DNA of 64,000 nucleotides from Toxorhynchites rutilus septentrionalis (Eukaryota; Arthropoda; Insecta; Diptera; Culicidae), in the NCBI RefSeq assembly GCF_029784135.1, contig NC_073745.1, positions 164,547,328-164,611,327 on the forward strand, in the 5' to 3' direction. Below the pieces are notes generated by a model, which searched no databases, was not told where the DNA came from, and was given only the letters and a program-made list of their open reading frames with translations. Below are positions 31,801 to 42,377 of the stretch, in pieces. The translations under genes and the position numbers were made by a program. Within the stretch, counting starts at the first letter, position 1, and each line of letters starts with the position of its first letter.

Positions 31801-34800
31801 TTAATTTTCGCATCTTAAAAAGAATGCAAGTTCGCCTACATCGATTCTATCGTTCATTGAATTTACATAGGAGATGTATAATATAAATATTTTCAGTATT
31901 TGACTTCGTTTGGTAGGTCCGATGTTTGGCAGCGCTGGTTTAATCAATTCTTCGAAAGACAGGAGTTGCCATCCTTCTAGTATGTCAGTTATCTTCCGTT
32001 GTACGTAAGCCCATGCACCTACTACGCGGGGGCAGCTACTGAATTTATGTTGTAGTGTTTCTACTGCAGCATTACAATGTAAGCAGCCTTCACCGTCTGC
32101 TCGTTGAATGGTTCTCATCAGTTTTCTGTGCTCTATCTTTTCGTTTATAAACAAATATAAGTTGCTCCGCTGGCATGATGATAGCTGTTTCGTCGCAATG
32201 TTCTTCCATATTCGTTTCCAATTCGCTTCCGGATTTCTCCTTTCAATACGAGGCGTTTCAGTTCGCTCCAAGAAAAAGCGGTGTATTAGATCGCTCGTGG
32301 GATGTACTCTAACAAGTGGGGGGAGAAGGGGGATTTGTTGGGAAAGGATTTTGAGGCAGGGAAGGTCTGCGGGAGGAGGAGTAGCTTGGTTCAGAAGGGA
32401 TTGATAATAGGGAAGGGAACCACTTGCTTGCATGTGACGGTTTACCAATAGCGCTTTGCATTTTATGCCTGGTAGATGCAGTTTCAATCCACCAGCTTCT
32501 TTGTCACGCGCCAGTTGCTCCATTGGAACTCATGCCGGTATTCCGCGCCACAGGAAGGAGCCCATGATCGCCGCTAATTTCGCTGTGTGGATACAATACG
32601 TTGGCAGGATTGATGCCACATACCATATCTTTGCGGTAATGAAGGTGTTCAGTAAAATAATTTTTTGTTGTAAATTTAGATTTTTCAACGAGTGTAACCA
32701 CACCTGCTGAGCAAATTTCGATACAAGTGCGTTCCAATTTATGTTTACCATTTCCCGGATCGAGTTGGTAAAAATCACACCCAGGATCTTCACCTTTTCT
32801 GCTGTGACCAGCCACGGAACATTCAATGGATTCTCATCTATGAGCCCGACGTTTATTGCAACAGTTTTTAGCCTGTTGAGTTTTGCTCCCGCAGCGTGCT
32901 CGAAATCATTAAATAGATCATTGATACTCTCTATTGTATTTGTATTGGTTACAATCACAGATATGTCATCTGCATAGGCCACAACAAGATCGGAACCGAG
33001 TTGTCGCTCTAGTTGTTTCAGAAACGGGTGGAGGTATAGGACGAAGAGCAGCATCGACATCGGATCTCCTTGCCGAACCGAGCGTTCGATGCGGATGCGC
33101 TCCGAGAGGTGTCCGTTCACTAGTAACCGAGAGAAAGATCGCTCGGCAATTCGAACTAATAAGCTTACGAAAGCTGGGTTTATTCCTAGCTGCCGCATAG
33201 TTTGGTGAAGGTAAGAAAGGGATACCCGATCGAACGCATGGTCGAGATCGTAGCTAATCAGCTTCCCTTTTTGCTTGCTCGCTTTCAGCTGTGCGATTCT
33301 ATCTTTCAGAGAAAGAGTGGCTTCAGAGATTGAGTGCCCGTCGTTAGAGCACTTTTGTACATCGCTCAGTACTTGATGAGTCTGTATTACACGCTCGAGG
33401 CGAGACTTCAGGATTCTGCTCAAGATTTTGAAGTCCGCATTCAAAAGGCTGATTGGTCGATATCCTCGTGCAGTGTTTTCTGCTCCTCTCTTTCGTACTA
33501 ACACGATTATACCGTTCGCGAACTCAGACGGTATCGGAGGGCCTCGTTTAACACAAGGTTCAACTCTCGGTGGATGACGTCAAATGTGCGTTGATAAAAT
33601 TCGATGGGTAACCCATCACTCCCCGCCGCTTTCTTCTTAGCTGATGTTCGAATTGCTGACCAAATTTCTGCTGTTGTTATCTCAGCCATGCAAGCTTCGT
33701 TCGACTCGTCATTTATTGGTATCACCCTCTCGCATTGGAATGGATACCGAGATGTGTCCTCTACCTCTGTCGCTGTGTACAATCTCGTGAAATACCGAAG
33801 CAGATGGTTCTCGATCGCTTCGGAAGTGTTTAGAGTTTCGTCGTTTTCGCCACGCATTTCTGTGATAATTTTTTTTTCCTACGTCTCTCACCCAACTGAA
33901 ATGTACTGATGTTTTCTCCAGCAATAATGGTGTCGTTGATGCGCATGAAATTTTGAGAGAAACTGCGCTGATGCGCGAGCATTTGTGCCTTAACACGGTT
34001 TATTGTGGTTAGCATCGCAGGATTCTGGAAATACCCATCATACGCTTGCTTTAATTGCGTGTATAGTCGTTGATGTTCCGCGTAAAATACGCTGTACGCT
34101 TCTCGGGATTTCCATCGAAGAAAGGACTGAATTTTTTTCTTAGCAAATGATAGCCACCACGTGAGCCAGTTTGGGTAGTTTTGCCTCTGTCTTGTAACAT
34201 ATTGCCATGAGATTTGGAATTCATCTATGTTCTCTGCTGTTAAAACATGTGCACGTAGCGACCAGTATGCGCGACCAGGTGCGCGTCCGAGACTTGGGAG
34301 GCATATACGAGCAGTTAGCGCTTTATGATTTGTAAACGAGCACACGTGTGTTGCTGCATTTCGCAGATGCCTGCAAAGTCCATGGGTGACGTAGATGCGA
34401 TCGAGCCGAGAGACAGAGTTGTGCGTTATATATGTGGGGGCAGGAGTCGTGGGATACAATTTCACCCAAATGTCGCTGAGTTGGAGCTGCTGTATGGTGG
34501 GTTGGAGGGCGGGGCTGTTGTTGTAGCCTGTCGAGTCACATGTGCGCAGCACACAGTTGAAGTCGCCAGCGAGAATTATATTGTCGGTATTATGACGTAG
34601 ATAAAAAGAAATTGTGTCGTTAAAGAAACGCTCTCGTTCGGCGCGCATTGCTGTGCCCGATGGTGCGTAGATGTTGACCAACGTCGTGTTTTCGACGCGA
34701 AGAGCAATCAGTCGGCCGTCCAAACTTTTTTCGATATGGGAGAAACGCATGTACTCTTTTAGTGCTATTGCCGTCCCTCTCCTTGACTGATCAACGTTTA

Positions 34801-34969
34801 TGACGACATTGTAGCCAGGAATAAGCAGCTGCTCGTTCTCTACCTCTTGCAAGAACACGATGTCAAGATCCATCGTTCTGCAGAAGGTTTTGAGGGCATT
34901 GATCTTCGTTTCGTTGGTAATATTGTTTATGTTTATAGTGGCGACGTTGTAACTGGCGATATGAGTCAT
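31801..34969 (-). pseudogene. L1/Tx1-like LINE ORF2: endonuclease, RT, CCHC
   Basis: ATG at 34969 overlaps the ORF1 stop. The APE endonuclease has FLQEVENEQ (catalytic Glu), VNIYAPSG, ILAGDFNCVL, SRLDRIYV and FTNHKAL, where Asp-His is expected. A frameshift in an A run near 33868 leads to DGLPIEFYQ. A second near 33543 leads to RT: YRPISLLNADFKILSR, LISYDLDHAFDRVS, SVRQGDPMSML and VVAYADDISVI (catalytic YADD). A TGA near 32524-32529 precedes the C-terminal part with CLHCNAAVETLQHKFSSC, the L1-type zinc motif. The protein would nick target DNA and prime reverse transcription there. Three lesions make it inactive. Confidence 0.87.
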
Positions 34970-36054
34970 TATATATTAGCCTGTTCCCGCTCGTCGTCGC
35001 TTTCGTCCCGGCGCTTCTTGCATTGCCGGCGTGTTCTCGAGCGTGTGATTGAAATTGCCGCTTCGTCTGTTTCGTTCCCATCGGATTTTCCACTAGCAGG
35101 TCCGTGGTACACTTCGCCACTAGCAGGAGGTTGTTGACCAGAAGTGCTGGGCATTGACCTGCTATCCGATGGTTGTTTCGAATCCGATATGGGTATGATG
35201 GGAATAGTGAGAGGAGGAAATTGTGTTACCGACTGCGTATCGATCGGTTTACTTGTCTGTACAGGCATCGGTTGTTGTTGCTGTTTCTGCTTTTTCGACG
35301 GCGGGAATCGCAATGCTGACGTATTTTGACTCGGTTTCGCTATTTTTTGGACTGGCGGCTTCGCAATCGGCTTTGCCGTTGCTGCTGCGGGCTGTTTCGT
35401 AGCATCGGCGTACGATTTTTGCACTAGCAGCTTTTTGTTCTGCACAAAGGACGCTCCGACATGGATGAATTCCCGGCAGTGTCGACATGTTTGACGCTGT
35501 CCAAAATAAGACAGCAATGTTAATTCGCCATCAATGACGACCCACGACTCAATATTTTGTTTCACGATCATTTTCGCGATTCGAACACCTGTGCAGATAC
35601 CCGGAAAGAAGTACTGCTGGTCATTTCCGCATATCTGATCTCGTATTGAGATAACATCACCATATGCGGAAAGGAATTCAGTGATGGCTTCATCCGATAC
35701 ATCTTCAGACAAATCGAACAATTTGACCTCCACTGCACCGTCCTCCATCGTAATTCGTAGGGGAAGCTTCACCCCTCCTTCCACTGTCACTTCGTGCTTC
35801 CCATCGTGCTCTTCGCACACTTTTTGTGCCAGCGCTAGATCAACGACCTTCACGAAGGCACATCCAAGGCTTCGGCAGCATTGGATTCGTGTCACTTCAC
35901 CTGGTTTTAAACCCAGAACAGTCCCAACGAAATTTTGCACTTTCGCATAGTCCGGTTTTCGTTGCAACACCGCATAATCTATGCGGAATGTGTTTTCGCG
36001 GCGTACCATCGCGGAGTCGTAGTATGCGACAACACGCAAACGGCTCGGCGACAA
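34969..36054 (-). CDS. L1/Tx1-like LINE ORF1 (RNA-binding, CCHC)
   Basis: An intact 361-codon ORF. The N-terminal half looks like two RRM-type folds (residues about 35-95 and 105-180, with the second containing VEVKLFDLSEDVSDEAITEF). A Cys/His motif (CRHCREFIHVGASF, last Cys lost) lies at about residues 205-220. The C-terminal third is a low-complexity tail with Lys/Gln runs (SKKQKQQQQPMP), Pro/Ser and a basic end (RSRTRRQCKKRRDE). This order fits Tx1-type L1 ORF1 proteins, which coat the element RNA. The stop overlaps the ORF2 start as TAATG at about 34967-34971, suggesting coupled re-initiation. Confidence 0.8.
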   Translation of the reverse strand: MSPSRLRVVAYYDSAMVRRENTFRIDYAVLQRKPDYAKVQNFVGTVLGLKPGEVTRIQCCRSLGCAFVKVVDLALAQKVCEEHDGKHEVTVEGGVKLPLRITMEDGAVEVKLFDLSEDVSDEAITEFLSAYGDVISIRDQICGNDQQYFFPGICTGVRIAKMIVKQNIESWVVIDGELTLLSYFGQRQTCRHCREFIHVGASFVQNKKLLVQKSYADATKQPAAATAKPIAKPPVQKIAKPSQNTSALRFPPSKKQKQQQQPMPVQTSKPIDTQSVTQFPPLTIPIIPISDSKQPSDSRSMPSTSGQQPPASGEVYHGPASGKSDGNETDEAAISITRSRTRRQCKKRRDESDDEREQANI

Positions 36055-36100
36055 TAATGACGCAGCGGAACGATAGAAAAGTTAGCTTGTTTTGACTTCC

Positions 36101-36879
36101 TATTTTGGCTAAAGCGTGAAACGCGTCTGCTTGGCTCGGAAGATGAGCGCTAACTATACTCGTACAAAGACAGAAGCCATCATCTCCGGAATATTTTCAC
36201 CGCATGGATCGTCCAAGAAATATGTTGAATAATATGTTAAATAAATTTCACGCGTTTTTATTTATTTATATCTCATAGAATCACAATGGTTTGGTCACAA
36301 TAGTAACTGTGATATGTGTCATGATTTCCAACTCTGACCATATGGTATGGTACTAATAACTCGACCATATCTTAATAGATCGCATATATGCAGTGGCGCA
36401 GCGTGACCGGGTGACACTCGGGGCGGGTTACTAAAGCGTCGTAATGTGAGTCAAAGAAATCCTTTCAAATAAATATCTTTGAGAACTGAGACTGACATTG
36501 ATATTGTACAAGTGCTTCCCGTTAAATGCGCTTTCGCTCTCTTGTTGCTTGCTGATAGAATGCGCATCAATAACGGTACGTGGCTCAACGTATTAAACAT
36601 AACTGACCCATCGTTAACCGCAAATTTTTAATTAATTTCAACTCTAATAAACCGCTCTATAAGATTCCACAGGAACGTACACGGTTAAAAACTTATCAAA
36701 ATTCGCTGTAAGATTTGGAATCGATTCCTGGAAGTCCCAGTTCACGATGAACTGTAACACATCCAAGGCGATTATTGACATCATTAGAATTTATTTCAGC
36801 GGTCTTCAAATGTCTATGAAGTCTTGGTATCTCTAGCAAAAGCTGTATTTTTGAAACTTCGTAGTTACCCGTTCGTCGA
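36101..36879. other. Non-coding stretch
   Basis: No gene is recognised. CAGTGGCGCAGCGTGACC near 36391-36408, followed by GGGTGACACTCGGGGCGGG, resembles GGGTGACACCTGGGGCG near 51715 and belongs to the dispersed repeat also seen at 51000-51915. Confidence 0.4.
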
Positions 36880-37312
36880 ATCGACTTTACAAGTTCGCTG
36901 TCAGGTACTCATAACATGTGTCGAGCTTGAATGGTTTCAAAAATTGTGGCTTCTTCTTTAGACGATTTTGGCCGTTCTTGTAATTCCCGATGAAAATGGC
37001 CAACGTACTCCAACATTCCCTCTTCACTACAATAGATCAAACTAATGGTCGCAGTGGTACAATGCTCCTGCGGAAGAACATTCCCTCTTCCATAGTTGGA
37101 TCGGGTCCGGAAGGTCTTTCACCTGATTTGATTATCTTATCAGGAAATCTCCTTTCAGTAGCAAATTTTTAATCGTTGAATTTTAATAAAACCTTGTTAA
37201 TGGCCATTTAGACAAGACTGTTTCTTTCAACAGCGAAAAAAATTACTAGTGCATTGAGTCTGATCACTCAGAGATGATCTTTTGGTTTGCAAATATTTTG
37301 CGCTAGATCTAC
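36880..37312 (+). repeat. Dispersed repeat, segment A (split copy)
   Basis: Diverged match to 51000-51316: AATTCCCGATGAAAATGG with AACTCCCGATGGAAACG, CAACATTCCCTCTT with CAACATTCCCGCCC, TTTTTAATCGTTGAATTT with TTCGTAATCGTTGGATTT, and GTGCATTGAGTCTGATCAC with GTGCATTGAGTCTGGTCAC. It ends at the TTAA-flanked element. Confidence 0.6.
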
Positions 37313-38507
37313 TTAAGGTGAAGGTGGAAGGAAGCCATTGTAGTAACTTAAACTTAAAAATCTCTGTGTGGGAACCAAATAAAAGCTGGTTGATAAGGTT
37401 AATTGAATTTGCTGTTGAGTTGGTTAGTAAAAAATTGTGTTAGTCCAAACTATTCTTGAAAAAACAAAGAAAAATCCATTTTTCATTTCTTCCCGATATT
37501 GTTGCCGACTACACCTACACACACCAAGATAAAAATAGTTACGTAAAATATTCTAATACCTGAAAGTTGTAGCTTCAAAATGATGCGCATCCCATCGATA
37601 TGCGTTGATTTTTCACGAAGTTACAGTATGTCAAAAATCACTCAAATTTTCCGACTTCGCACTTTGTTCCTTTAATTTTTTTGTCGAGTGTATAAATACA
37701 TACAGAAGATGTATTTGCATATGAAGTGAAATTCTGATTATACGCGAGCGTAAAATGAGACCACATGTTGCATGTTTATTACACATGCGAATCGGTGCTT
37801 TTTTGGTATTAACAAGTTCTTCCCCACAATAACTTGATGTTGATAATTCCTTAATATTTTACTTCGTTGATCGTATTGTTTTCACATATTACCCTTGGAG
37901 AGCCTTAACCCTTCTCTTCGTCAGTCGAGGCATTTTGATTGAATGTAATACTTTTCCGTTCACTATTTTCGAAAGCATAGGCAGCCGTGACAGTGTTCCG
38001 AGCTCTGCAATACAATTTCCTTAACGAATGTTAACGTTGCTAAAACTTACATTATAGACCCATTAAACGTAAAAATAATAATTGTAATGATATCAACACA
38101 ACTTTATTTAATTGATTTTCATGATATGAAACGCTATGACTCAGGAGCACCATTTTTATATCTGTTTCGATGATGTTGTCAGTGTCGAAAAAATAACGAA
38201 GCTTTCACCAATACAAACAAAACCATTGCGGAAAATTGAAAAATGAAAATTTAACTTTTAGAGCACCAGCTCGAGTTTTCTGACGTTCTTCACTATACAG
38301 TGCGACGGCAGATGAAAATTCAATATCTTGTGAGTAATCGATTAGAGTTTGGTTTATATTACTTGATGGGGAGTGTGCGAAAACGATCATTTTCTTCACA
38401 CTGTTTCGTAAAATTATTGATTTTCGAGCGAGGGGTGAGGGAGGGAGATGAATGAAATGAGCGCCATTGCGACAGTCATTTGTGGCTTCCTTCCACCTTC
38501 ACCTTAA
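37313..38507. mobile_element. TTAA-flanked TIR element, about 1.19 kb
   Basis: TTAAGGTGAAGGTGGAAGG (37313-37331) and its exact reverse complement at 38489-38507 form 25-bp ends including TTAA. Whether TTAA is the target duplication or part of the repeat cannot be decided from one copy, but TTAA duplications are typical of piggyBac-type transposition. No transposase is visible inside. The related repeat at 51000-51915 reads straight through this position, giving a paralogous empty site near 51312-51325. Confidence 0.7.
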
Positions 38508-38616
38508 TTTAGTGCAACGCATCAGCAGTACAGATAACACAGAAGTATTAAATCATAAACTTCTGGTAGGGGAGACCGTGCACATGATCCAGTGTTTGAG
38601 TCGCACAATACTCCAG

Positions 38617-38709
38617 TGGGTGCTCCCGTGATCGAGTGGTTAGCGTCACATCTAACATGCTGGGGATTCGGGTTCGATTCCCGTTCTGGTCGGGGGATTT
38701 TTTCGTCAA
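38617..38709 (+). mobile_element. tRNA-derived SINE, copy 3 (head only)
   Basis: GTGCTCCCGTGATCGAGTGG to CGTTCTGGTCGGGGGATTTT matches the first 90 bases of the 4437 family, with A and B boxes intact. The body is missing after TTTTTCGTCA, so it was 3'-truncated or deleted. It lies next to segment B of the dispersed repeat (38720-38840). Confidence 0.75.
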
Positions 38710-38719
38710 TCGGCGATCA

Positions 38720-38840
38720 GTTGAAACTGCGAAGAGCGAGTAAACAGATTGAAGTTTTAAAAATATCACACATTGTAGATGCTTAACAAAATCATGTTGT
38801 TCTCATAAGTCCAAAAAGTTGTCTACAAACCATATGCATG
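38720..38840 (+). repeat. Dispersed repeat, segment B (split copy)
   Basis: GTTGAAACTGCGAA, TATCACACATTGTAGATGC and AGTCCAAAAAGTTGTCTA match GTTGAAACTACGAA, TTTCACACACTGTGGATTC and ACTCAAAAAGTGGTCTA at 51533-51662, in the same orientation and order as segment A. Confidence 0.55.
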
Positions 38841-39639
38841 CGTTTTTTTTGTTTTGCTTTCTCAAAAATACTGAACACCTTCATTTGATTCTGACATGGT
38901 TGAAGTGGTCGGTAGCCTGTGAACGGGACTTCATGAAAACTAAATCCTGACTTTGTTGAAGGATGTCGTTATTCAAATCTGTAGCTTCTCCCATATACAC
39001 GAAATAATAATCTTTCGCTTGTAGTCTCCTCTTGACTTTCGAAACTCAAATCATCAAGACAAGCTTATTCAATCATCCGTACATCCGGAATATCTTTTTC
39101 GTGATATAAAAAATCATCACGGGAACACCTAGTTAACTGCCAAAATGTGTACGGAATCATATATTACAAGCAAACGATTTTGCATGTCCGTTCATCACGG
39201 TAGCAAAAGAGAAACGGACAGAGGTTGGACAGCCCTCGTATCATGCATCAACCGCAGACCAATGGAGACTGAAATGACATTTCAGGAAGCAATCGTTTTT
39301 TATGATTATTTAAATAGTTTGATTTCGAAGCAGTTTTGAGCTATTGAAACAAGTTTTTATGGCCAATAAGTAAAAAACATCTCTCGTAGATCTTTTATCT
39401 TTCGAATACGTTATTTTCATACCACTTCGTTCATTCGATAGAGAGATATTAACACTCAATACCTTGTACCTCGAACGTCCACCGAAAGACGAAGTATGAG
39501 AAATAATGAACATAAAAAACCAAGTAAGATTCTATAACATGGACGTTTCCATAGTAACTTGTTTTGTTAGATCATACCATATATAATAACCGGTTACCTT
39601 TATTCAAAATCATGTCATAGTCTTGGGTATCACACCTCT

Positions 39640-39985
39640 AATGGTGAATCGCGGGGCGGACGTGTTAATGAATTACCAAGAATGCTTACTCATGAACGAC
39701 GATACGTATGTAAGAATTGATTCTTGGTACATTTTTGGTAGGAGGTTCCAACAAAGAACGACCCAAGAAGATGTTCAAATTTGTATTTGCTGATAAATTT
39801 ACTGAAAACTCCAGATCTATCATGCAGCTTCATACTAAGAAAATGCAGAAATATTCTAAAATTACTGTGACGCGAGTGATTACAACTGCCGGCAGAGTCA
39901 AACCAAACCTCGGAGTTGATCTCTTCATTGCCAACTGCGATTATAGGTCGGAGGAGCAACCCAACCGAAACCTCAAACAGTGAAC
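39640..39985 (+). pseudogene. Possible mariner-group transposase fragment
   Basis: LMNDDTYVRIDSWYIFG (about 39690-39740) resembles the 'MDDETYVK' block around the first catalytic Asp of some Tc1/mariner transposases. It is followed in a shifted frame by LHTKKMQKYSKITVTRVITT. No second or third catalytic residue is seen. It ends just before the mariner at 40016. Low confidence. Confidence 0.28.
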
Positions 39986-40795
39986 AGTTACCAGAGTCCG
40001 GTCTCTTAAGATGTACAGGGTGTTCAATAAGTTCGAATACACTTTAAAAATGTGTTAAAAAAAATTTATAGGAGGTTGTGTCCAAGATACGATCGCGTTG
40101 TTCACGTAGAACTACGCTTTTATTTTATATAAGTCGCTTATTTATACCTTCGGATATTATTCTATAATGCTGTGAAATTTTAGAAACAACTGCCAAGTAG
40201 TATAATCTCTGAAATGGTTTTTTCATTGTAGAATCAGTTGACGATAATTGATTGATGATTCATTCTCGCCCTCGCAAAACAATACACTAGTTGATCGTAT
40301 GTCGCAATTTATTTCATGTCAATGCATTGAAAATTTACCTCGAACGCAATTCCGCTGGCCTTTTTCGCAATTGACATAGACTCGGCTACAGTTGATTATA
40401 TACATGTTACACCAGCACCATTATTCCACATCTCATAACTACATCAATATATATTTGGCACCGAATGGAAACAACAATGACAACACTTGCAAGTATCAAA
40501 TATCATGCTACATGTTATTTAGTATTGCCTCAAAAGAATCGCACCTCTAGGCATCGTTCATACAACGTAAACCAAGCGAAATAAACTCTTTTTGTTAATA
40601 ACAACCTCGAAAACAATAGCAATGCTTCATTATGATCAATATTAGCGCAAATGCAATACTAGTTGAAGGCAGTTTTGCGACTGGCACGCGAACCCAAATA
40701 ACTTATAACATTCCAGTAAGACATTCAAGATACTTGGTATTCCCCAAATAATTTTTGGCGCACAACCTCAACGCCTGTTTCGCCATAACGTCAGT

Positions 40796-41203
40796 TTAAT
40801 GCATTGATGCATTGTAAAAGGCACCAACGAAGCCCTTATGATGACGGAAAACAAACAATGTTAACTGCTCGGAAAAATACTGAATTATGCCACACAGCTT
40901 GTACTCTGCTGTAACACCCATCGATGCGAATTCGCTGATGAATTTGTCAAGAGTGACCGCCTTCACCACCAGCGGGGGGAGCTTGATTTTGGTTGCTGCA
41001 TGAATAACGTTGTTTACATTTTCGATCGACGCGCCGGAATTGCCTACTTCCTCGCGAAAGCTCGGCTCAGTGCGAGCTATTTTCACTGCATCAACATCGC
41101 GTGCATCATTAGATGACGCTTGCCTCGAAATTTTATTGTTCCTGGCAATGGGTTCGTGTTTTGCAGGGATCGAGCCTGCCTTCCTCTTCTTCTTGCTCAT
41201 CAC
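40796..41203 (-). pseudogene. LINE ORF1 N-terminal fragment
   Basis: MSKKKRKAGSIPAKHEPIAR at about 41200 opens a frame that later reads KIKLPPLVVKAVTLDKFISE and ends near 40796. A basic N-terminus followed by a 'LPPLVV...' block is usual at the start of Jockey-group ORF1 proteins. The sequence upstream on the minus strand (about 41395-41204) looks like a 5' UTR (starting CTTTCATTCGGCATCGGAC). The zinc knuckles and ORF2 are missing, so a 5' part is kept and the 3' part lost, unusual for LINEs. The remaining frame is 135 codons. Confidence 0.5.
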
Positions 41204-41394
41204 ACACTACGCGAAGCGTCCAATTTATTACGCGGAAAGAAAAACACACGATACGAATAACGCGAAAAACGAACAGAAAAACCAAACGACGATATCCAAG
41301 TTGGATTACCACTGGTGGGGTCCAATATCAGATCGAAGCGCAGCGAAAGCAAAGTGAACTGGATTGCACAACAGTCCGATGCCGAATGAAAGTT

Positions 41395-41530
41395 TGCCTT
41401 TCTTTCTTTCTTTGTTTTTTTTTTGTTTTTAAGAGGCTTTAAACTTTGCAGTTCATTCGCCTCTACAGAAGTTTGCCTCAGCGAGATCCACTGTTTATAC
41501 TCTAGGCAAGTATTCCCCTCCATTCTTCTA
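41395..41530 (-). mobile_element. LINE/SINE 3' end with stem-loop and AAAG tail
   Basis: On the minus strand: AGAGGCGAATGAACTGCAAA then AAGCCTCTTAAAAAC and a CAAAGAAAGAAAGAAAG tail. The AGAGGC/GCCTCT stem and the tail match the 59-bp insert at 4627-4685. The tail runs directly into the 5' end of the ORF1-bearing element above. Confidence 0.65.
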
Positions 41531-41689
41531 CTTTTCCTTTGTTCACGGAGACTTTAAATCCTACGATTTCCCCTCCGTTGGTCGTCGATAAGTTGATCGT
41601 TATTGACAGGTCTGTTCAGGAAAGCACACAAATGGACAGAACAAATGTATGGGAAAATGAAAACGCTTAAAGTTTTCATGAATTTTAAC

Positions 41690-41880
41690 CATTTACAAAC
41701 CAGGGGATTCTAATGTATAGCATATTAAACAAATCTTACGGAATTTCCGATTCGTTTAGTATGTAAATCGCCAAAATCCGTTCGCGGCAAAAATAGTTAT
41801 TAACGTTAACTTTATTTCATAAAAACGTGACCTGTTTTCTGATTTGGCACCCTTAATGAAAGACGTAGTTCTACGTCAAA
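41690..41880 (+). repeat. Dispersed repeat, segment C (split copy)
   Basis: TAAACAAATCTTACGGAATTT, ATTTCATAAAAACGTGACCTG and AAGACGTAGTTCTACGT match TAAACAAATCCTATAAAATT, ATTTCATAAAAACGGGATC and AAACGTAGTCCTACGT at 51790-51915. It lies inside the mariner relict. Confidence 0.55.
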
Positions 41881-41889
41881 ATGAAACTA

Positions 41890-42130
41890 CAAGATATTCT
41901 TTTCTGTGTCAATTTTTTCTGAGGCAAATTTTAATGAGAATCCATAGTGCTCACTTTATGTTTTCGCTCTACTTGGCCAGCATGTACAACCATGCATAAA
42001 AACCCAGGGGATTAAGGTCCGGGGAGCTGAGGGGCACAAACTCTTATCGAGGAAATCCGTCGAATTCTCCCGACACCACGCTTGGACGATATTAGCCGTG
42101 TGGGCCGGATCCCCTTCGCTCACCTCTCGC
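41890..42130 (-). pseudogene. mariner-like transposase C-terminal remnant
   Basis: On the minus strand, AWCRENSTDFLDK is followed after a frame change by FVPLSSPDLNPLGFYAWLYM. The SPDLNPLxF block holds the last catalytic residue region of Tc1/mariner transposases, and 'AWCREN.xDF' upstream fits DD37E-like families of insects. First and second catalytic residues are lost, so the sub-family is a guess. Confidence 0.6.
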
Positions 42131-42377
42131 AAACAACTTTGCTACGATGTAACGGTACTAATTAAGCGTGCGCGGTAAACAAACAACCAATGACAGCAAG
42201 TCGACACCGTACGCGTCGGTTAGCCTATATATGAGGCTAAAGCTGACACCAATACCAATACACAGAATGCACATGATGCGCACCTACCCAACGATGAGAA
42301 GTTATATTCGAACTTATTGAACACCCTGTATGATATAAGATGTCTCATGAAATGCGATGGATGTGCCTTGATTTACG

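Larger units (their letters stand above)
31730..36100 (-). mobile_element. L1/Tx1-like LINE, nearly full length, minus strand
   Basis: A T run at 31730-31745 is the poly-A tail of a minus-strand element. It carries ORF1 (34969-36054) and ORF2 (31801-34969) in the usual order, with a short 5' region up to about 36100. Both ORFs begin at plausible starts, so the copy is not substantially 5'-truncated. I could not find a convincing target-site duplication next to the tail. ORF2 has two frameshifts and one stop. Confidence 0.85.
40016..42328 (-). mobile_element. Decayed mariner-like element with internal LINE sequence
   Basis: CAGGGTGTTCAATAAGTTCG at the left and CGAACTTATTGAACACCCTG at the right are inverted repeats of about 24 bp, with TA at 40014-40015 and 42329-42330. 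The 2.3-kb length exceeds a mariner because LINE-derived sequence (about 40796-41530) and part of the dispersed repeat (41690-41880) lie inside. The transposase remnant is on the minus strand near the right end of the retained coding part. Confidence 0.8.

Noticed and set aside
35144..35329. A Cys/Gly-rich small plus-strand ORF resembling a secreted peptide
   Set aside because: It is antisense to the low-complexity Lys/Gln/Pro tail of the L1-like ORF1.
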